Origin: Pyrus communis
Lineage: Eukaryota; Streptophyta; Magnoliopsida; Rosales; Rosaceae
Direction of reading: 5' to 3'
Assembly (NCBI RefSeq): GCF_963583255.1
Contig: NC_084810.1
Span: 9,941,853 to 10,005,852, forward strand
DNA: 64,000 nt
Below are positions 50,078-62,987 of this stretch, piece after piece; position 1 is the stretch's first letter; each line of letters starts with the position of its first letter. The notes below the pieces were generated by a model. That model was not told the origin of the DNA. It made no database searches and was given only the letters and a program-made list of their open reading frames with translations. Made by a program: the position numbers and the translations under genes.

Positions 50078-51565
50078 ATGGCATCTGCTAATGACTTTCC
50101 AGCAGGTTACAAGTTTCACCCAAGAGACGAGGAGTTAGTGGGATATTATCTGCGCAACAAGGTTCGCGGCTCACCCTTTAAGGATGAGAATGTTATTCCA
50201 GATCTCGATCTTTATGGTAGCATGGAGGCGAGAGATATATGGAATAACAATGGCGGACAAAATTTGGGAAAAGGTGAAGACCTTTACTTCTTTACCAAAC
50301 TGAAGCCAACGAGCAGCAAGGGTACAGGTTCGCGCATGGCTCGCACGATAGGGTCTGGGACATGGCATGGCCAGAATTCAGGGACTGAAGTCAAGGATCC
50401 GAAGACTAAAGAGACGATAGGTTGGTGGAAAAGGTTTACATATGCGAATACTAAATATCCTCAAGAAAACGGGTGTTGGATTATGCACGAGTTTAGCTTG
50501 GACCCTAAACTGGCCATGTACATTAAATCAAATAATTCAAGAACTAGTAATGGTGATGAATATGTAGTCTGCCGGATTAGAAAGAATTATGATAGAAAGA
50601 GAAAGGCGGATGATCGTGAGGAGACCCGAGTAGTAGAATCCCAAAGAAACAAGATTCAGAGGCAATTTGAGAATATTGATGAATCTTATGTTACTCCTGT
50701 GTCTTCTGAGGTTGCTGAGGACGTTAATACCGATCATTACCCACAGCAGCAAAAGCCGCAGCAAGAGCAACAGACTAATCCTCAGCACAATAGTTTTGTG
50801 AATAATGTTGATCATTACTATAATCAGCAGCAGCAAGAGCATTGTAATGTTACCGACTTTCCACAATACTACTATAATTCACAAGAACTGATGGCGAGGC
50901 CAGAAGCAGCATGTCCAACTTTGGCCTCTTCAATAGGCATGGCTAACCAAGAAGACTATCTTCACCATGGTTTTGTGAATAATGTGACCGATTTGCCACA
51001 GTACGACTACTCCAGTACACAAGACCCAAGTAGTGGTACTGTTTTCTCGCACTATGATCTGCCGCAGACTTCTACCACTGGGTTTGCCAATCAGCCATAC
51101 CACTTTGTTACACAATACCAGCCAAACTACTTTGTTGCTGATCCCACCATGGCTTCTTCACTGAGTATGGCTGGCCAAGAAGACTATCTTCAGCACAATG
51201 GCTTTGTGAATAATGTGATCGACTTGCCACGGTACCACTACTCCAGTGCACAACCAAGTAGTGGTACTGTTCTCTCTCAGTATGATCCGCCGCAGACTGG
51301 TACGACTGGGTTCGCTAATCACCCACACCACTTTGTTACTCAAGACCAGCCAAACTACTGTGTTGCCGATTCCACCATGGCCTCTTCACTTGCTAGTCCG
51401 GCCAACATAGATCAGAATTATCCTGTCATGAATGATAAGGATCAACTTCCACTTCCCAATTTTGAATACTCACAATTATTTTATGAAGCTGAAGGTGGTC
51501 ATGACATCATGATAGACTTGGACGACCTTTGGAATGATATGGTTCAACCTGCTGCAGTTCTTTAA
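50078..51565 (+). CDS. NAC-domain transcription factor with duplicated C-terminal repeat
   Basis: An intact 495-codon ORF from ATG 50078 with no introns seen. Plant NAC proteins bind DNA through an N-terminal domain and regulate development, stress and senescence. Subdomain A is FPAGYKFHPRDEELVGYYL (7-25), B is IPDLDLYG (40-47), C is around YFFTKLK (70-76), D is IGWWKRFTYANTKYPQ (114-129) and CWIMHEFSL (133-141), and E is DEYVVCRIRKNY (160-171). The usual C/D spacing carries an unusual Ser/Thr/Gly insert. The C-terminal region is Gln/Asn-rich. It contains a roughly 76-residue tandem duplication (about 288-363 and 364-438) marked by QEDYL, GFVNNV and HFVTQ. An acidic/aromatic end (IDLDDLWNDM, about 480-489) resembles a transactivation motif. 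No membrane segment is seen. Nuclear function is inferred. Confidence 0.92.
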   Translation: MASANDFPAGYKFHPRDEELVGYYLRNKVRGSPFKDENVIPDLDLYGSMEARDIWNNNGGQNLGKGEDLYFFTKLKPTSSKGTGSRMARTIGSGTWHGQNSGTEVKDPKTKETIGWWKRFTYANTKYPQENGCWIMHEFSLDPKLAMYIKSNNSRTSNGDEYVVCRIRKNYDRKRKADDREETRVVESQRNKIQRQFENIDESYVTPVSSEVAEDVNTDHYPQQQKPQQEQQTNPQHNSFVNNVDHYYNQQQQEHCNVTDFPQYYYNSQELMARPEAACPTLASSIGMANQEDYLHHGFVNNVTDLPQYDYSSTQDPSSGTVFSHYDLPQTSTTGFANQPYHFVTQYQPNYFVADPTMASSLSMAGQEDYLQHNGFVNNVIDLPRYHYSSAQPSSGTVLSQYDPPQTGTTGFANHPHHFVTQDQPNYCVADSTMASSLASPANIDQNYPVMNDKDQLPLPNFEYSQLFYEAEGGHDIMIDLDDLWNDMVQPAAVL

Positions 51566-54030
51566 TTAGGTTGCTTTTTGTAGATTTACTGATAAAGTAT
51601 GATTTGGTAAGTCTAATATTGTTTACACGGCCCTTTTTTTATGTACAATAATATATATGTTTCATTTTGGATAAATGTCTAAATCTAATGTAACACTGTT
51701 CTTTCTTTATACTACAATTAATTAATTAATTAATAATCGATCGATCCCATTATTTTACTCTTCGAAGTTTTCCCTTTTCTATTCATGCATGTACGGGAAG
51801 ATCTTCTATTAGAAAAGCAAACCATATAACAATCAAATCATATAATTCTAGAAACTAAAGAACAGGCAGGAAAGTGATAGAAAGCATCATTCGCAATTCC
51901 ATCTGACCTATGTTTTTGTTGGTTCATCAACACATTACCTAAAGGATTGGAAATAAAACCCAATTCAGCGAAAATTCATAAATTCTTGTTTTCTAAGTGT
52001 TTGATTATTCTGCCTTGAGGTTGGTGGGTGGCAGAGGACATTACAGTTGCGTCACGTAGTTTAAGGCCGAAGCCCTGAGAATTTGGAAGCTTTCGAAGTG
52101 GGCTTTTAATGTTCTTTGATTTCCAGTTCTTTGTGTATTGATATGTAACAAAAAAGTTCACTGAATAAATAAAAAATTATATTTCCACATCAAATACCAT
52201 TAAAAATTAATATCAAAAAAGGTAAATATACAAACATTACTTAAATTAATATAAGGAGCTTTCAAGAAATATAGTTTGGGCTAAGTTTATTTTAACAAAA
52301 AATCATGCTAGAACTTTATTTAATTAAAAAAACTTAAATTTTAATGAAAACCCCTTAAATTTTAATAAAGAGAACAAAAGAACTTAAATTTGAATGAAAA
52401 GGACACAATATTAATATAATAAAAAAAATTGAAAAAAAATGACATGCATCCATTACAAACACTGATTATGAAACTGAATAGTACTATATTGTTTATGAAA
52501 CTTAATGGTACTACATTGTTTATGAACTGAATGGTTAAAGAAAATACAAAATTAATTAATCAATAAAAGACTATTGATATCCGAACATCAACTGGGATTT
52601 TTCTTCTCTCAAGCTTCACATCCCAACTCAACTGCGGTCCTTTCGTTTCCTGTCAGCTCCTCCTTTGACTCTCTCTCTCTCTCTCTCTCAAACAAAGTCA
52701 CTGCTGTAATTAATGTTTGGTTTCCTTGATTTGTTTATCATATATGATTCGCTGCGGACATATATGGTTCCTTAATTAAATAATTAATAATTAATAATTA
52801 AATAGTGAAAAAGAGGTATGCACGCGCTTGGTAATTTTTTTTTTCTCTTGTTATTTTCATTAAATAAAGTCAGTAGATAATTTTTGGTTAAAATTTAAAA
52901 TTTTGAAATCATTTTCATTACATGTCTCACGTTTTTAGACGCAAATGTACTAAATGTTTTGCAGTTAAGGGTCTAAAATTGAGAGTAAAGAATAATAAAA
53001 CTTGATTAACAAGTATAATAAATAAATCCAACAACGCCAATTGTTTCACTTGTGTTTTTTTTTTTTCCTAAAATCAACATAACACTAACAAAACGAATAT
53101 TACAATAATCCATTGAATGAAAAATTATTGAAAAGCAAAATATAAATTCAAAGTTTTGATTACCTTAAAGTACAATCTTCAAGACCATGTGATAATTGAT
53201 TTAAAAACTTGATAGAATAGAGTGATTGGGAAGTTAAAAGGAGAAAAAAAAACTGCAAAGTGACTTAAGGTTTAAAACTTTATATGCATCTAGGCAGATA
53301 GATTCGGAGTAAATTTGAGAGACAAAAAAAAAAAGTAGTCACTAAAAAAGGAACTCCATGTTTCGAACTCAACACCCCAAAGAAAAAGGAAGTCAAACAT
53401 TTCCACTGGACCAACCAATAAATTATGATATTTTTTTTTTTCTGTATTTATATGTTAATTATAGGACATAAAAGGAAAACTAATGAAAATGACTTAAAAA
53501 CTTTGAGTTTTAACGATAAGGACAAAATAAAAGAGTAAAGTGAATAGTATCAGGATTGACTTTTTAGTGTAAAAATGTGGTTTTTCGTTAAAGTTAACAG
53601 TACCATGAACTTTTCGTTAAAATTCCCTATAAAAAAATTTTGGGGGCTCCTCCGAAGTGGGGGCCCTCGGCGGGTGCCTACTTGGACTACCATCAGGGTC
53701 GGCCCTATTTAAGGCTGCTCCAAATTTAATCTAGAGAGCTTTCATTGACGGTTGAAACCTTGCTTGCTTATTCTAATGATAATACTACCATCGTCTCGTA
53801 TAAAAGAAATGTATATACAAATATATGTATTGATTTTTTAGTGTAACAATGTAGTTTTTCGTTAAAGTTTCCTAGAAAAAATTGGTAAACATATGCATAA
53901 TAATCACACCATTTACCCCCACCGGAAGTAGTGGATGGTTTCGAGCAAATGATAGATTGCTCTAATCAGTGGATAAGCTTCAAAACCTATCCCCTCCCTC
54001 GAACGTAGCTTCAATTAATAATATCATTTA
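51566..54030. other. Intergenic region between the NAC gene and the Helitron
   Basis: AT-rich. A minus-strand 61-codon ORF at 51976-52161 is not recognised. 53462-53632 is a MITE-type repeat. 53640-53712 reads like one end of another non-autonomous element (GTGGGGGCCCTCGGCGGGTG ... CAGGGTCGGCCCTA). A second piece of the MITE lies near 53828-53875. Confidence 0.4.
53462..53632 (-). mobile_element. MITE-like repeat rich in TTTCGTTAAA
   Basis: On the minus strand it reads AATTTTAACGAAAAGTTCATG, TTTAACGAAAAACCACATTT and ACTTTACTCTTTTATTTTGT in order. A partial copy with the phrase TTTTTAGTGTAACAATGTAG sits near 53833. Confidence 0.55.
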
Positions 54031-54955
54031 TCTATATATATAAAGGGAGAAGGCCAGTTTGGTGAAGCATTCAGAAATACCAAGAAAGCCCCTTTGTTTT
54101 CTTCACAATCCAAATCCACAAAAATCGGAAAATGGGGACAAACTGGTAAAAACAAAACTACTATGTTGAAGGACAAAAAAAAAAAAAAATCAAAAGTAAA
54201 TACATGCTAAAAATGATGTAGGAGGAATAAGCGCCAACCAGTTGACGGTTTCATCTAGAGGATTCCCATGATCTGAACTGAGTTTAGTGGGAGGTTCAAG
54301 AGTAACTACCCACACCCCACTAATATTTAGAGATGAATAACCGAAAGGAAATCCATTTTCGTTTTCATGAGATTAGTGTGTGGTTTCCATTCGTTCGAAA
54401 TAGAAAAAGGATTGAAAAAATCAGTCACAAATCTCCTTCTTTGTTGTTGCCATTCTGGGTTTTGTGCTCTGCATGCAACAGGCTTTTCAAAATCGGGTAC
54501 ACCACTTTCTGAATTATGTATTAATTTTGTTTTTGTGGTTTTCGATGTTCACATGGATTTTTTGTTTGAATTTTGTATTTGTGATTTTGCGGGTTGTTTT
54601 GAATTTACGGATGGCTTTTTCTAGGTTCGGTGAATTTACAGGGGAGAGGGAGAGAGAGGCCTATTGATTTAAACTCTTTTGCTAAAAGCTTCTAATTCAT
54701 CCTTTATTTCTTTTTTCATCTGGGCAAAATTTTTGGTGGATTTATGTATTTTTTTTTTCCGTTGAATTCGAACTCCAATCTGAATTATGGATTCAGAAAA
54801 AACAAATTAATGAATTTTTTATTTGCGTGCATGTTGGTCCTGTAACCGCATGATTTGATAATCCGACCGCAAAGCTAATCTTTTCTGTATGTTTTTGGGT
54901 TGCAGACCTGGACTGTCGAATGGAGAGGATGAAAAGCAACTGCAGGAAAGCGGCA

Positions 54956-55444
54956 ATGGAGACCCGGCATCAGCATTTTCAAGTCGATCTGGGTAATCTC
55001 ATAGCCTTCGACCCTCATCACAGATTCCCCTCCATCCCCTTCTCTAAGTTATTTTTCTTTACTTATTCAATATCTCTATTTTTTGGTAATATTTTGTATA
55101 CTTCTGGGCTTTTTGAAATTATTGCTCTTGAGAAATTAATTGAAAATTTACTTTTGGAAATTGGGATTTTATTTGGATTAATCCCATCAGTAAAGTGGCA
55201 GTCATAAGTGAAATAATGAATTTATCACACTATGCTGATGGGTTTTTGTTCAGTGGGTGAAATTCTGATTTGTTTTTTTCATGGTATTTAGGGAGGAATT
55301 AGTGAAGGAATGTATAAAGAGAGGGACCGAGTTGGTTTAAGCTATTGCGAATAGTCTTTTCAACTCACATTCAACTGAAGGCATAGACGGTCCCATTGTG
55401 CACATGTTCGCTTCCTGAAACTAAGCTGCCAAGATAGAAAGCAT
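54956..55444 (+). pseudogene. Helitron-captured fragment of an RRS1-type ribosome-biogenesis gene (two exons)
   Basis: RRS1 is a nucleolar protein that, with RPF2, assembles the 5S RNP into pre-60S ribosomes. Exon 1 (54956-55047) gives FQVDLGNLIAFDPHHRFPS, a diagnostic N-terminal RRS1 phrase. Intron 55048-55291 has GT...AG borders. Exon 2 (55292-55444) continues in phase with EELVKECIKRGTELV, then an in-frame TAA (55338-55340) and AIANSLFNSHSTEGIDGPIV. It then shifts frame and reads LPETKLPR followed by TAG (55435-55437). The donor GTGAGT follows. RRS1 proteins continue much further, so only the N-terminal third was captured, introns included, as expected of DNA-level Helitron capture. A possible leader exon (about 54367-54496) joins at an acceptor at 54904-54905. 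Confidence 0.82.
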
Positions 55445-55822
55445 GTGAGTCATTCATCTTATGATTCTCCAACGATTTTATTTTATTTTTTATTTTTTAT
55501 TTTTATTTTTAAGGTTTGATCATGTATATGAGCATTTGGTAGTGAAACATGTATAGTGCTTCACAATTGAAAAGAAGTGGAATGGTAGTTTCAGATAATT
55601 GTCGAGATTTTTGTTGATCCTCTTTTGTTGTGCTGCCAATTTACGGTTCCTATCATGTAAATTGGTTGACTAAAATGTTAGCGTATGCAAAAAGCCTTTT
55701 GCCAAAACAAAGGGTAAATCATTACTGACACTGTAGGAATTTTGAAACGTGTAGGTGGACCGTATTTGATTGAGAATAAGATACCGTGCAATATCGATTT
55801 TTTTTTCTTTTTCTGTTATGTA

Positions 55823-55920
55823 GCTGAAGCAGCTAAAGTTGAGTGTTTTAATCGGTTGTATATATCACCCAGTTTACCTGTTCCTACTGCTGCTCAACAG
55901 GGACGAGTTTCACAGCAGGT
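55823..55920 (+). pseudogene. Second captured exon, unidentified
   Basis: An open stretch bounded by TTATGTAG upstream and CAGCAG|GTGAGTG downstream. It encodes about 32 residues including CFNRLYISPSLPVPTAAQQG. It does not belong to RRS1 as far as I can tell. It may derive from another host gene. Confidence 0.5.
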
Positions 55921-57788
55921 GAGTGAAAATTCTGGGTTCTTAATTTTCTATTTTCTGATTGAAATTTGATGGTATATCTGATTCAATTGGAAGACTAAGC
56001 TAAAAGTACAAGTGGTATTTTTTGGTTAATTTGTTGGTTTTTTGGATGGCTCTTCTGGGTTGTTGTTAATTGTATGTTTTCTGATTGAATTTGGCATCAA
56101 TTTATCCAATGGATTAATGAGCTAAAACTACAAGTGGGGTTGTTTTGATTTTTGGGTTGTTTAATTTTCTGTTATTTTATTATGAGAAAATAAGGATTTG
56201 AACATGTTAATTAGCTAAGAATTAGTTTACAGTGGACAATATATATGATTTTGGATTCGTGTTGGTGTAGCTAGGGACAATTATATCTGTGGATGGATGT
56301 TGGGTTGGAAGGTCTACTCATAAAGAAGAACAAATCTAAGGGTAGAGTGAAACTGAAAAGCAGCCAAACTTAAATTGCAATTTGCCAAAGAGCACGATTG
56401 GCCCTTTGTTTTAAAATTTTCATACTTCTCATTCTTATGTACCCTTATGTATCGGTAACGTGTATTCAACTTTAAAACTTTATCCGAAACCATTTGGTGG
56501 GTGTTTGGAATTTTGGAATTAGATTTTCAATTTGGTTTGTGAATTGCTAACTTTATCAACTCCTCTTGCTTAACCTCAATTATTTCAGTTGGCATTGGTT
56601 GCAGACCCATTTGTTGAGGCTCGAAGAAAAAGGAAGGGGGGAAAGTGTATTCTTGCCATAGATTTTCTGTTGGGAGTGAGCATTGAAGAAAAGGGAAGGT
56701 GATAACAGCGGAAGAGGTGGCTTTTTGCTTTTGGCCTTTTGTTTTCTTCATTTTGCTTAATGTTGAGACTTGAGAAAAGAACTTCTAATGTTGAACCCCA
56801 ATTCGAGAAGATAATGTGAAGAAAACAAATATTCGTAATTGTTATTATGTCCAAGATCAAACCAATTATGAACAATTGTTGTCCTCTAACAAAAAAAATT
56901 TTGACCGATGTTTAGTTATTCATAATCTTCTTCGTAATCTCAAATATCCATGTAGTCCAAAATCATCCCTAAACACCAGCGGGGTTCGAGAAGGATTTTG
57001 AATATCATAACAGTTATTCATAATTATGATTTTGTTAAGGAACCTTGCGTACATGCATTTTTTTTTTTTTTTAATCCATTTGAACCAAATCATCCCATCC
57101 CCATTTGCACCCCAACGACCAACAAAGCACCCCAAAATTTCTTAAGCTGTGTTGATCACAAATTATTGAAGACATATCCTTAAACTAATGAACCAAAATT
57201 ACTAATAAACATAATACCTAAGAAACCAAAATTACTAAAATTTTAAGGATATCATAACATTTTAGAGCTTATATGTGCATTGTTGAGTTATTAGAGCAAA
57301 CTAATAAATATAATGAACCTACATTGAATACAAATTCTTCTTTGTCATGTGGTAGTTTTTTAGCCTCTTATTACGGGTTACACATTTCTAAAAACTTTTT
57401 ATATTATGTCCAGCTCACATCCGTCATTTATGATAGGGTTTAGGGGTATTAAAAAAGTTTAAAATTCTACTCATCCAGTTGACATAAAAATTAAAACTCT
57501 ATAAACAATGCTAATTTATAAAAGAAAAAAACATGAAAGCTAAATCATATCCAAGTCCTAACACCAACCGAGAAGTGTATATAAGCCCGTCATTTCCTTG
57601 CACTAATACTTATTACACTTCAAAAGTATTTTGTGATCATTTTATTTTGTTCTTTTGTATTATAGTGATGTGTAGATAAATGTCTGTTCATGGGCATCTA
57701 CGTAGACTTTTTCGTATTTATGGAATGTCACAGAATTTGTATTCAATTTAGGTTCATTTATTTTTAAATTTTTTAGATAAATTTTTCC

Positions 57789-60700
57789 ATGGAGCGTGGC
57801 CAAAGTCGTGCAAGACAATGGCGTCAATCATTGAGTCCTGAAGAACATCAAAGATATCTAGCTCGACGACGTCTAATAGCACAAGAAAAAAGACAACAAA
57901 TTCCAACTCTATATGATGATCATACTATGACATCCCCCAGTAACATACAACAAGAAATTCCTGGTATTTATTTCATATTCCTTTTTCTTTAACTCATACT
58001 AATGCAAAAAAAAAAAAAAAAAAAAAAATCTAATTTCTAATTTTTCTTTTAACTATGCAACAAGTAGGTCCCAATAATATACAAGAACGGGTTCAGTTGG
58101 CTAACTATGATGTTGAGGTCGACCCCAGTAATATAGAACAACAAATTCCTGGTATTTATTTCAATTTCTTTATTTGTATTTGTTTCACACTTAAAAAATT
58201 AGGTTATTTTTTAAGAACAAAATTTAGTGAATTGAAATCTCATTGTATTCTTTTCTTCGATACTTTCATATTGATCTCAATGTTGTAGTTATTTTTAGTG
58301 GTAGTCTTACGAAATATTAGACTCACAACTAAATATATTAAATATTAAAGACAAAATTTTTAACTAATCGTATTATAATGTGGTCTATTTATTAGAACAA
58401 ATTGAGCATGAAAGTGCGAATTCAAGGGTTTTGTCAGATATCACAAATCATGATGACCAAACTTCTACTAGAATGCGTACTCATATGGGACAGTTGGCAC
58501 ATTCAAATAGGTCACAAATATCTTATGGGATGCTCTCAATTCCTCCCCACAATGGTGAGCTTAGTATATAATTTTATCTTTATATAGATATTAGGTACAA
58601 AGAAAATTCTTATACTGAATGTTGGATATTCATGTAAAAATATCAGAAGAAGAACATGCAAATAGAACCAATTGTCATGTGCGCCAAACCAGAGGAAGAA
58701 GAAACCACAATTGTGCTAGAAATTATAATGAGAATCGGGGTATCCTAGGTTGCCAAATATCTGCTCCAACCACATGTCCGTACTGCTATGCACGATTGTT
58801 TGCTCGAGAAACTTTGAATATGTGTTGCTTGAAAGGAAGAATTGTTTTACCCCCAATACAATCCCCACCAGAAATGGTTGCTCTTTTCTCTGACCAAACA
58901 AATGAGGGTAGACACTTCAGGCAAAATATTCGAGCTTACAATCATGCATTTGCATTCACTTCAATGGGAGTACACGTGGATGAAAGAATTAATATTGGTG
59001 GTCGTGGGATTTACACATTTCGTGCTCAAGGTGCATTATATCATAAGATTGGTGGACTTTTACCAAATGAAGGGAACAGACCGCGATTTTTACAAGCTTA
59101 TATATATGACACTGAGCATTAAGTTGAAAACCGAATGTGTGAAAGTGAAGTTTTAGATAGAGGTGTGGTTGAAAAGATACAATATATGTTGAACAACCAT
59201 AATCCTTTTGTTCATACATTGCGAAGCCTCGGACAACGCCAAGATTTGCCGAATTGCAAGTTGATCCTAAAAGAGCAACCAATAGATCGGCGTCAGTATA
59301 GTCTACCATCAGCATCACAAGTTGCGGCAATTATAATAGATGGAGATAACGCCACAATTGCAAATGGAAGGGATATCGTGGTGGAGACAATTAGTGGAAG
59401 ACTTTCTCACGTCCGAGACTATGTTGGATTTTATGATCCCTTACAATATCCACTATTGCTACCTTACGGTACATATGGATGGGATGTTAACAGTCGTGAT
59501 GATGGTGGAAGAGCAATAACATGTTGCGACTATTATACTTATATGTTACAGGTTTGTACTGATAACATAATTTACTTCCCGGTATATATAGATGAATGAT
59601 GATTCCTATATTAAAAGCAATATATGAAATTTGCTTTTGTAGATACGCCATAATGGATCATCACTTTTGCTTCGAGGTGGACGTCTCTTGCAACAATATG
59701 CTGTAGATAACTACATTAAAATTGAATCACAAAAACTTAGATGGTTGCATTCTAATCAAGCCACAGTTAGAGCGGATCTCTACAAAGGACTTGAAGACTC
59801 TCTAAATGCAGGTCAACACAATGCAGGTATATATATCGTTTCAGTCATCGTTATTTAAAAATATAACTTTGTTTAAAGTGTGTACAATATATATAGCTAA
59901 TTGAAAATAAAATATTATTAGGTAGCATCGGGCGTAGAATTATTTTACCATCATCATTTGTTGGAAGCCCACGTGACATGTACCAACGAAATCAAGACGC
60001 AATGACTTTGGTTCAAAGATTTGGAAAGCCAGATCTTTTTATTACCATGACATGTAACCCAAGTTGGGAAGAAATCAAAAGCGAATTGCTCGCTGGACAA
60101 ACTCCATAAGATCGCCCTGACTTACTCACTAGAGTATTTCGTGCAAAACTTGAGCAACTAAAAGAAGACATCATTGAAAAGGGGGTATTGGGCAGTGTTG
60201 TTGCTTACGCATACGTTATTGAGTTTCAGAAACGTGGTCTTCCACATGTGCATATGCTGGTTGTGTTAGATGAAAATGATAAGATCAATAACCCAGATGA
60301 GTATGACCGAATTGTTAGAGCTGAAATACCAAATGAAGATGTAGAGCCTCAACTTTATAATGTGGTGTTAAAGCATATGATTCATGGCCCGTGTGGGATT
60401 CATAATCCTCTATCTCCATGTATGAAAAATGGGAGTTGTAAGAGAAAGTTTCGCAAACCATTTGCACCAGTCACCGTTCAAGGGAATGATTCGTATCCAA
60501 TTTATCAAAGGCGAGGAAATCGATTGCCCGTCTCACTTAATCGACAAGGAAACATAATGGTTGATAATAGTTGGGTCATTCCATATAATCCATGGTTGCT
60601 GTTAAGGTATGATTGTCACATCAATGTCGAAATTTGCGCAAGCATAAAAAGTGTCAAGTACTTATATAAGTATGTTTACAAAGGCCCAGACAGAGTGACA

Positions 60701-62987
60701 ATTGAAGTGCAATCAGACCCTCAATACGATGAAATAAAGCAGTTTCAGGATGCAAGATGGGTTTGCGCACCAGAGGCATTATGGAAAATATTCAAGTTCA
60801 TTATTAATCGAATTTATCCATCTGTTGAGCGAATGCAAATACATCTTCCTAATATGCACCAAGTTCAGTTTCGTGCCGATGAAAGCATAACAAATATTCT
60901 ACATGATGAGAGTACAAGAAAGACAATGTTGACTGAATTTTTTACACTTAATCATGTGGATGCAGAAGCGCGACATTATTTATACATGGAGATACCATCA
61001 CATTACAGATGGATTCAAGCTCAAAGAAAGTGGTCTAAAACAAAGAATCGTAACAAGGTTATTGGGCGAATATATGCAGTTTCACCTGCTGAAGGCGAAA
61101 AATTTTACCTTCGGATTCTTCTTAATCATGTTAGAGGACCAACATCCTTCACAAACTTGAGAACAGTTAATGGGGTTTTGCATCCAACATTTAAGCAGGC
61201 AGCAGAACAACGAGGTTTGTTAGAAAGAGATGACAGTATTCGACAATGTTTGTTAGAGACCTCCACAATTCAGATGCCGTCGGCTTTAAGAAGATTATTC
61301 GTCACTATATTGGTATATTGTGCACCAATTGGTGTTCGAGGGTTATGGGATGAGTTATGTCCATTCATGATGGAAGATTATGTTTCCATGACTAACATAA
61401 CTCCCACACTTGCTACCAACATACTCTTGCGTGAGTTGAACATACTTTTGGTTCAATTTAACAAGAGTATAAACGAGTTTGATTTGCCCCAAATGACAAG
61501 AGGAAATGAATCAAGTTCAGGAATGACCGGATGTATTAAAGATGAAATATCCATATGTATTCCACAACAAGATCTTGATGCAATTGAACGCTTAAATGAT
61601 GACCAAAAAAGTGCGTTTAACATAATAATGGGTGCAGTTCAACGATCGGATAATGCAACTTTTTTTGTGGATGGTCCCGGTGGAACTGGAAAAACTTACT
61701 TATATCGCGCATTGTTAGCAAGCTTGAGAAGGTTGGGGCACATAGTATTAGCAACAGCATCATCTGGAATAGCAGCTACGATATTGCCTGGTGGGAGGAC
61801 AACACATTCTAAATTCAAGATACCACTTATTCTCGATGCATCATCGATGTGTTCGATCGGTAAACAATCTGATTTAGCAAAGCTAATACAAAAGGCAAAG
61901 GCAATTATTTGGGATAAAGCAACAATGACGCATCGTCATGCATTTGAAGCACTCGATCGAACGTTCAGAGACTTAACAGATATTGACTTACCATTTGGGG
62001 GGGAAGATAATGATATTTGGGGGAGATTTTCGACAAGTTCTTCCTGTTATCCGGAAAGGAACCAAGTCCGAACTAATCCAAGCAAGTGTTGTTAAGGCAT
62101 CATTTTGGTCACAAGTAAAGATTTTAAAACTCAAACAAAACATGAGATCCATAAATGATTGTGAATTTTCAGAATTTTTACTTCGTGTTGGTGATGGGAA
62201 TGAAGATGTTATTATGGATGATATGGTAAAACTACCTGAATGCATGGTGATACCATGGGAGAGTGACCATTCCATTAATCAATTAATTGCCAAAATCTTC
62301 CCTGACTTAGAGGATCATATAAATGATGCAACCTACATGGTGGAAAGGGCAGTGGTAACTCCTACAAATGAAGACGTTGATATGTTGAATGAAAAGATAA
62401 TCAATATGTTTCCGGGTTTAGAAGAGACAATGTATTCATTTGATTCAGTTGAGGATGACGCAAGGAATTTGTATCAGCCAGAGTTCTTGAATTCAATCTC
62501 ACTTGGTGGTTTGCCTCCGCACAAGTTAACTCTGAAAAGAGGTGCTCCAATCATGCTTTTAAGAAATATTGATCCGAAATTGGGATTGTGTAATGGTACA
62601 AGATTATTGTGTCGTGGTTCTTACCGAAATCTTATTGATGCTGAAATTCTAACTGGACAATTTGCCGGATCCAGAGTTTTCTTACCAAGAATCCCTCTCA
62701 AAAGTACTGATACTGCTGGGCTTCCATTTGAACTTACAAGAAAGCAATTTCCAGTGAAACTAAGTTTCTCTATCACTATAAACAAATCTCAAGGTCAGAC
62801 AATACCACATGTAGGTGTTTACCTTCCAGATCATGTCTTCAGCCATGGACAATTATATGTGGCTTTATCGAGGGGGGTCTCAAAGTCAACCACAACCGTG
62901 TTAGTAAAAAGTGGCTCCATAGTAGGCCAACAAGGTGTATTTACACGGAATGTAGTATACAAAGAAGTCTTGCTTCATTCCAGCTAA
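57789..62987 (+). pseudogene. Helitron Rep/helicase gene, multi-exon, inactivated
   Basis: Start ATG 57789. Exons 1 (57789-about 57962) and 2 (about 58068-58150) are similar: both end PSNI(Q/E)Q(E/Q)IPG before GTATTTATTTC. Further exons run about 58394-58555, 58645-59551, 59641-59826 and 59932 onward. Rep domain: FITMTCNPSWEE, the HUH motif LPHVHML (CAT codons at 60245 and 60251) and the tyrosine motif KYLYKYVYKGPD (near 60656). PIF1-type helicase: Walker A DGPGGTGKT (near 61672), later GGDFRQVLPVIRKG and LSFSITINKSQGQT. Lesions: TAA at 59120-59122, TAA at 60107-60109, and one extra G in the run 61997-62003 that shifts frame. The Walker B region reads IIWDKATM, with Lys (61916-61918) where the family has Glu. 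Protein activity is not expected. Confidence 0.9.

Noticed and set aside
51976..52161. 61-codon minus-strand ORF as a secreted peptide gene
   Set aside because: No signal peptide or known peptide-hormone motif; left as unassigned.
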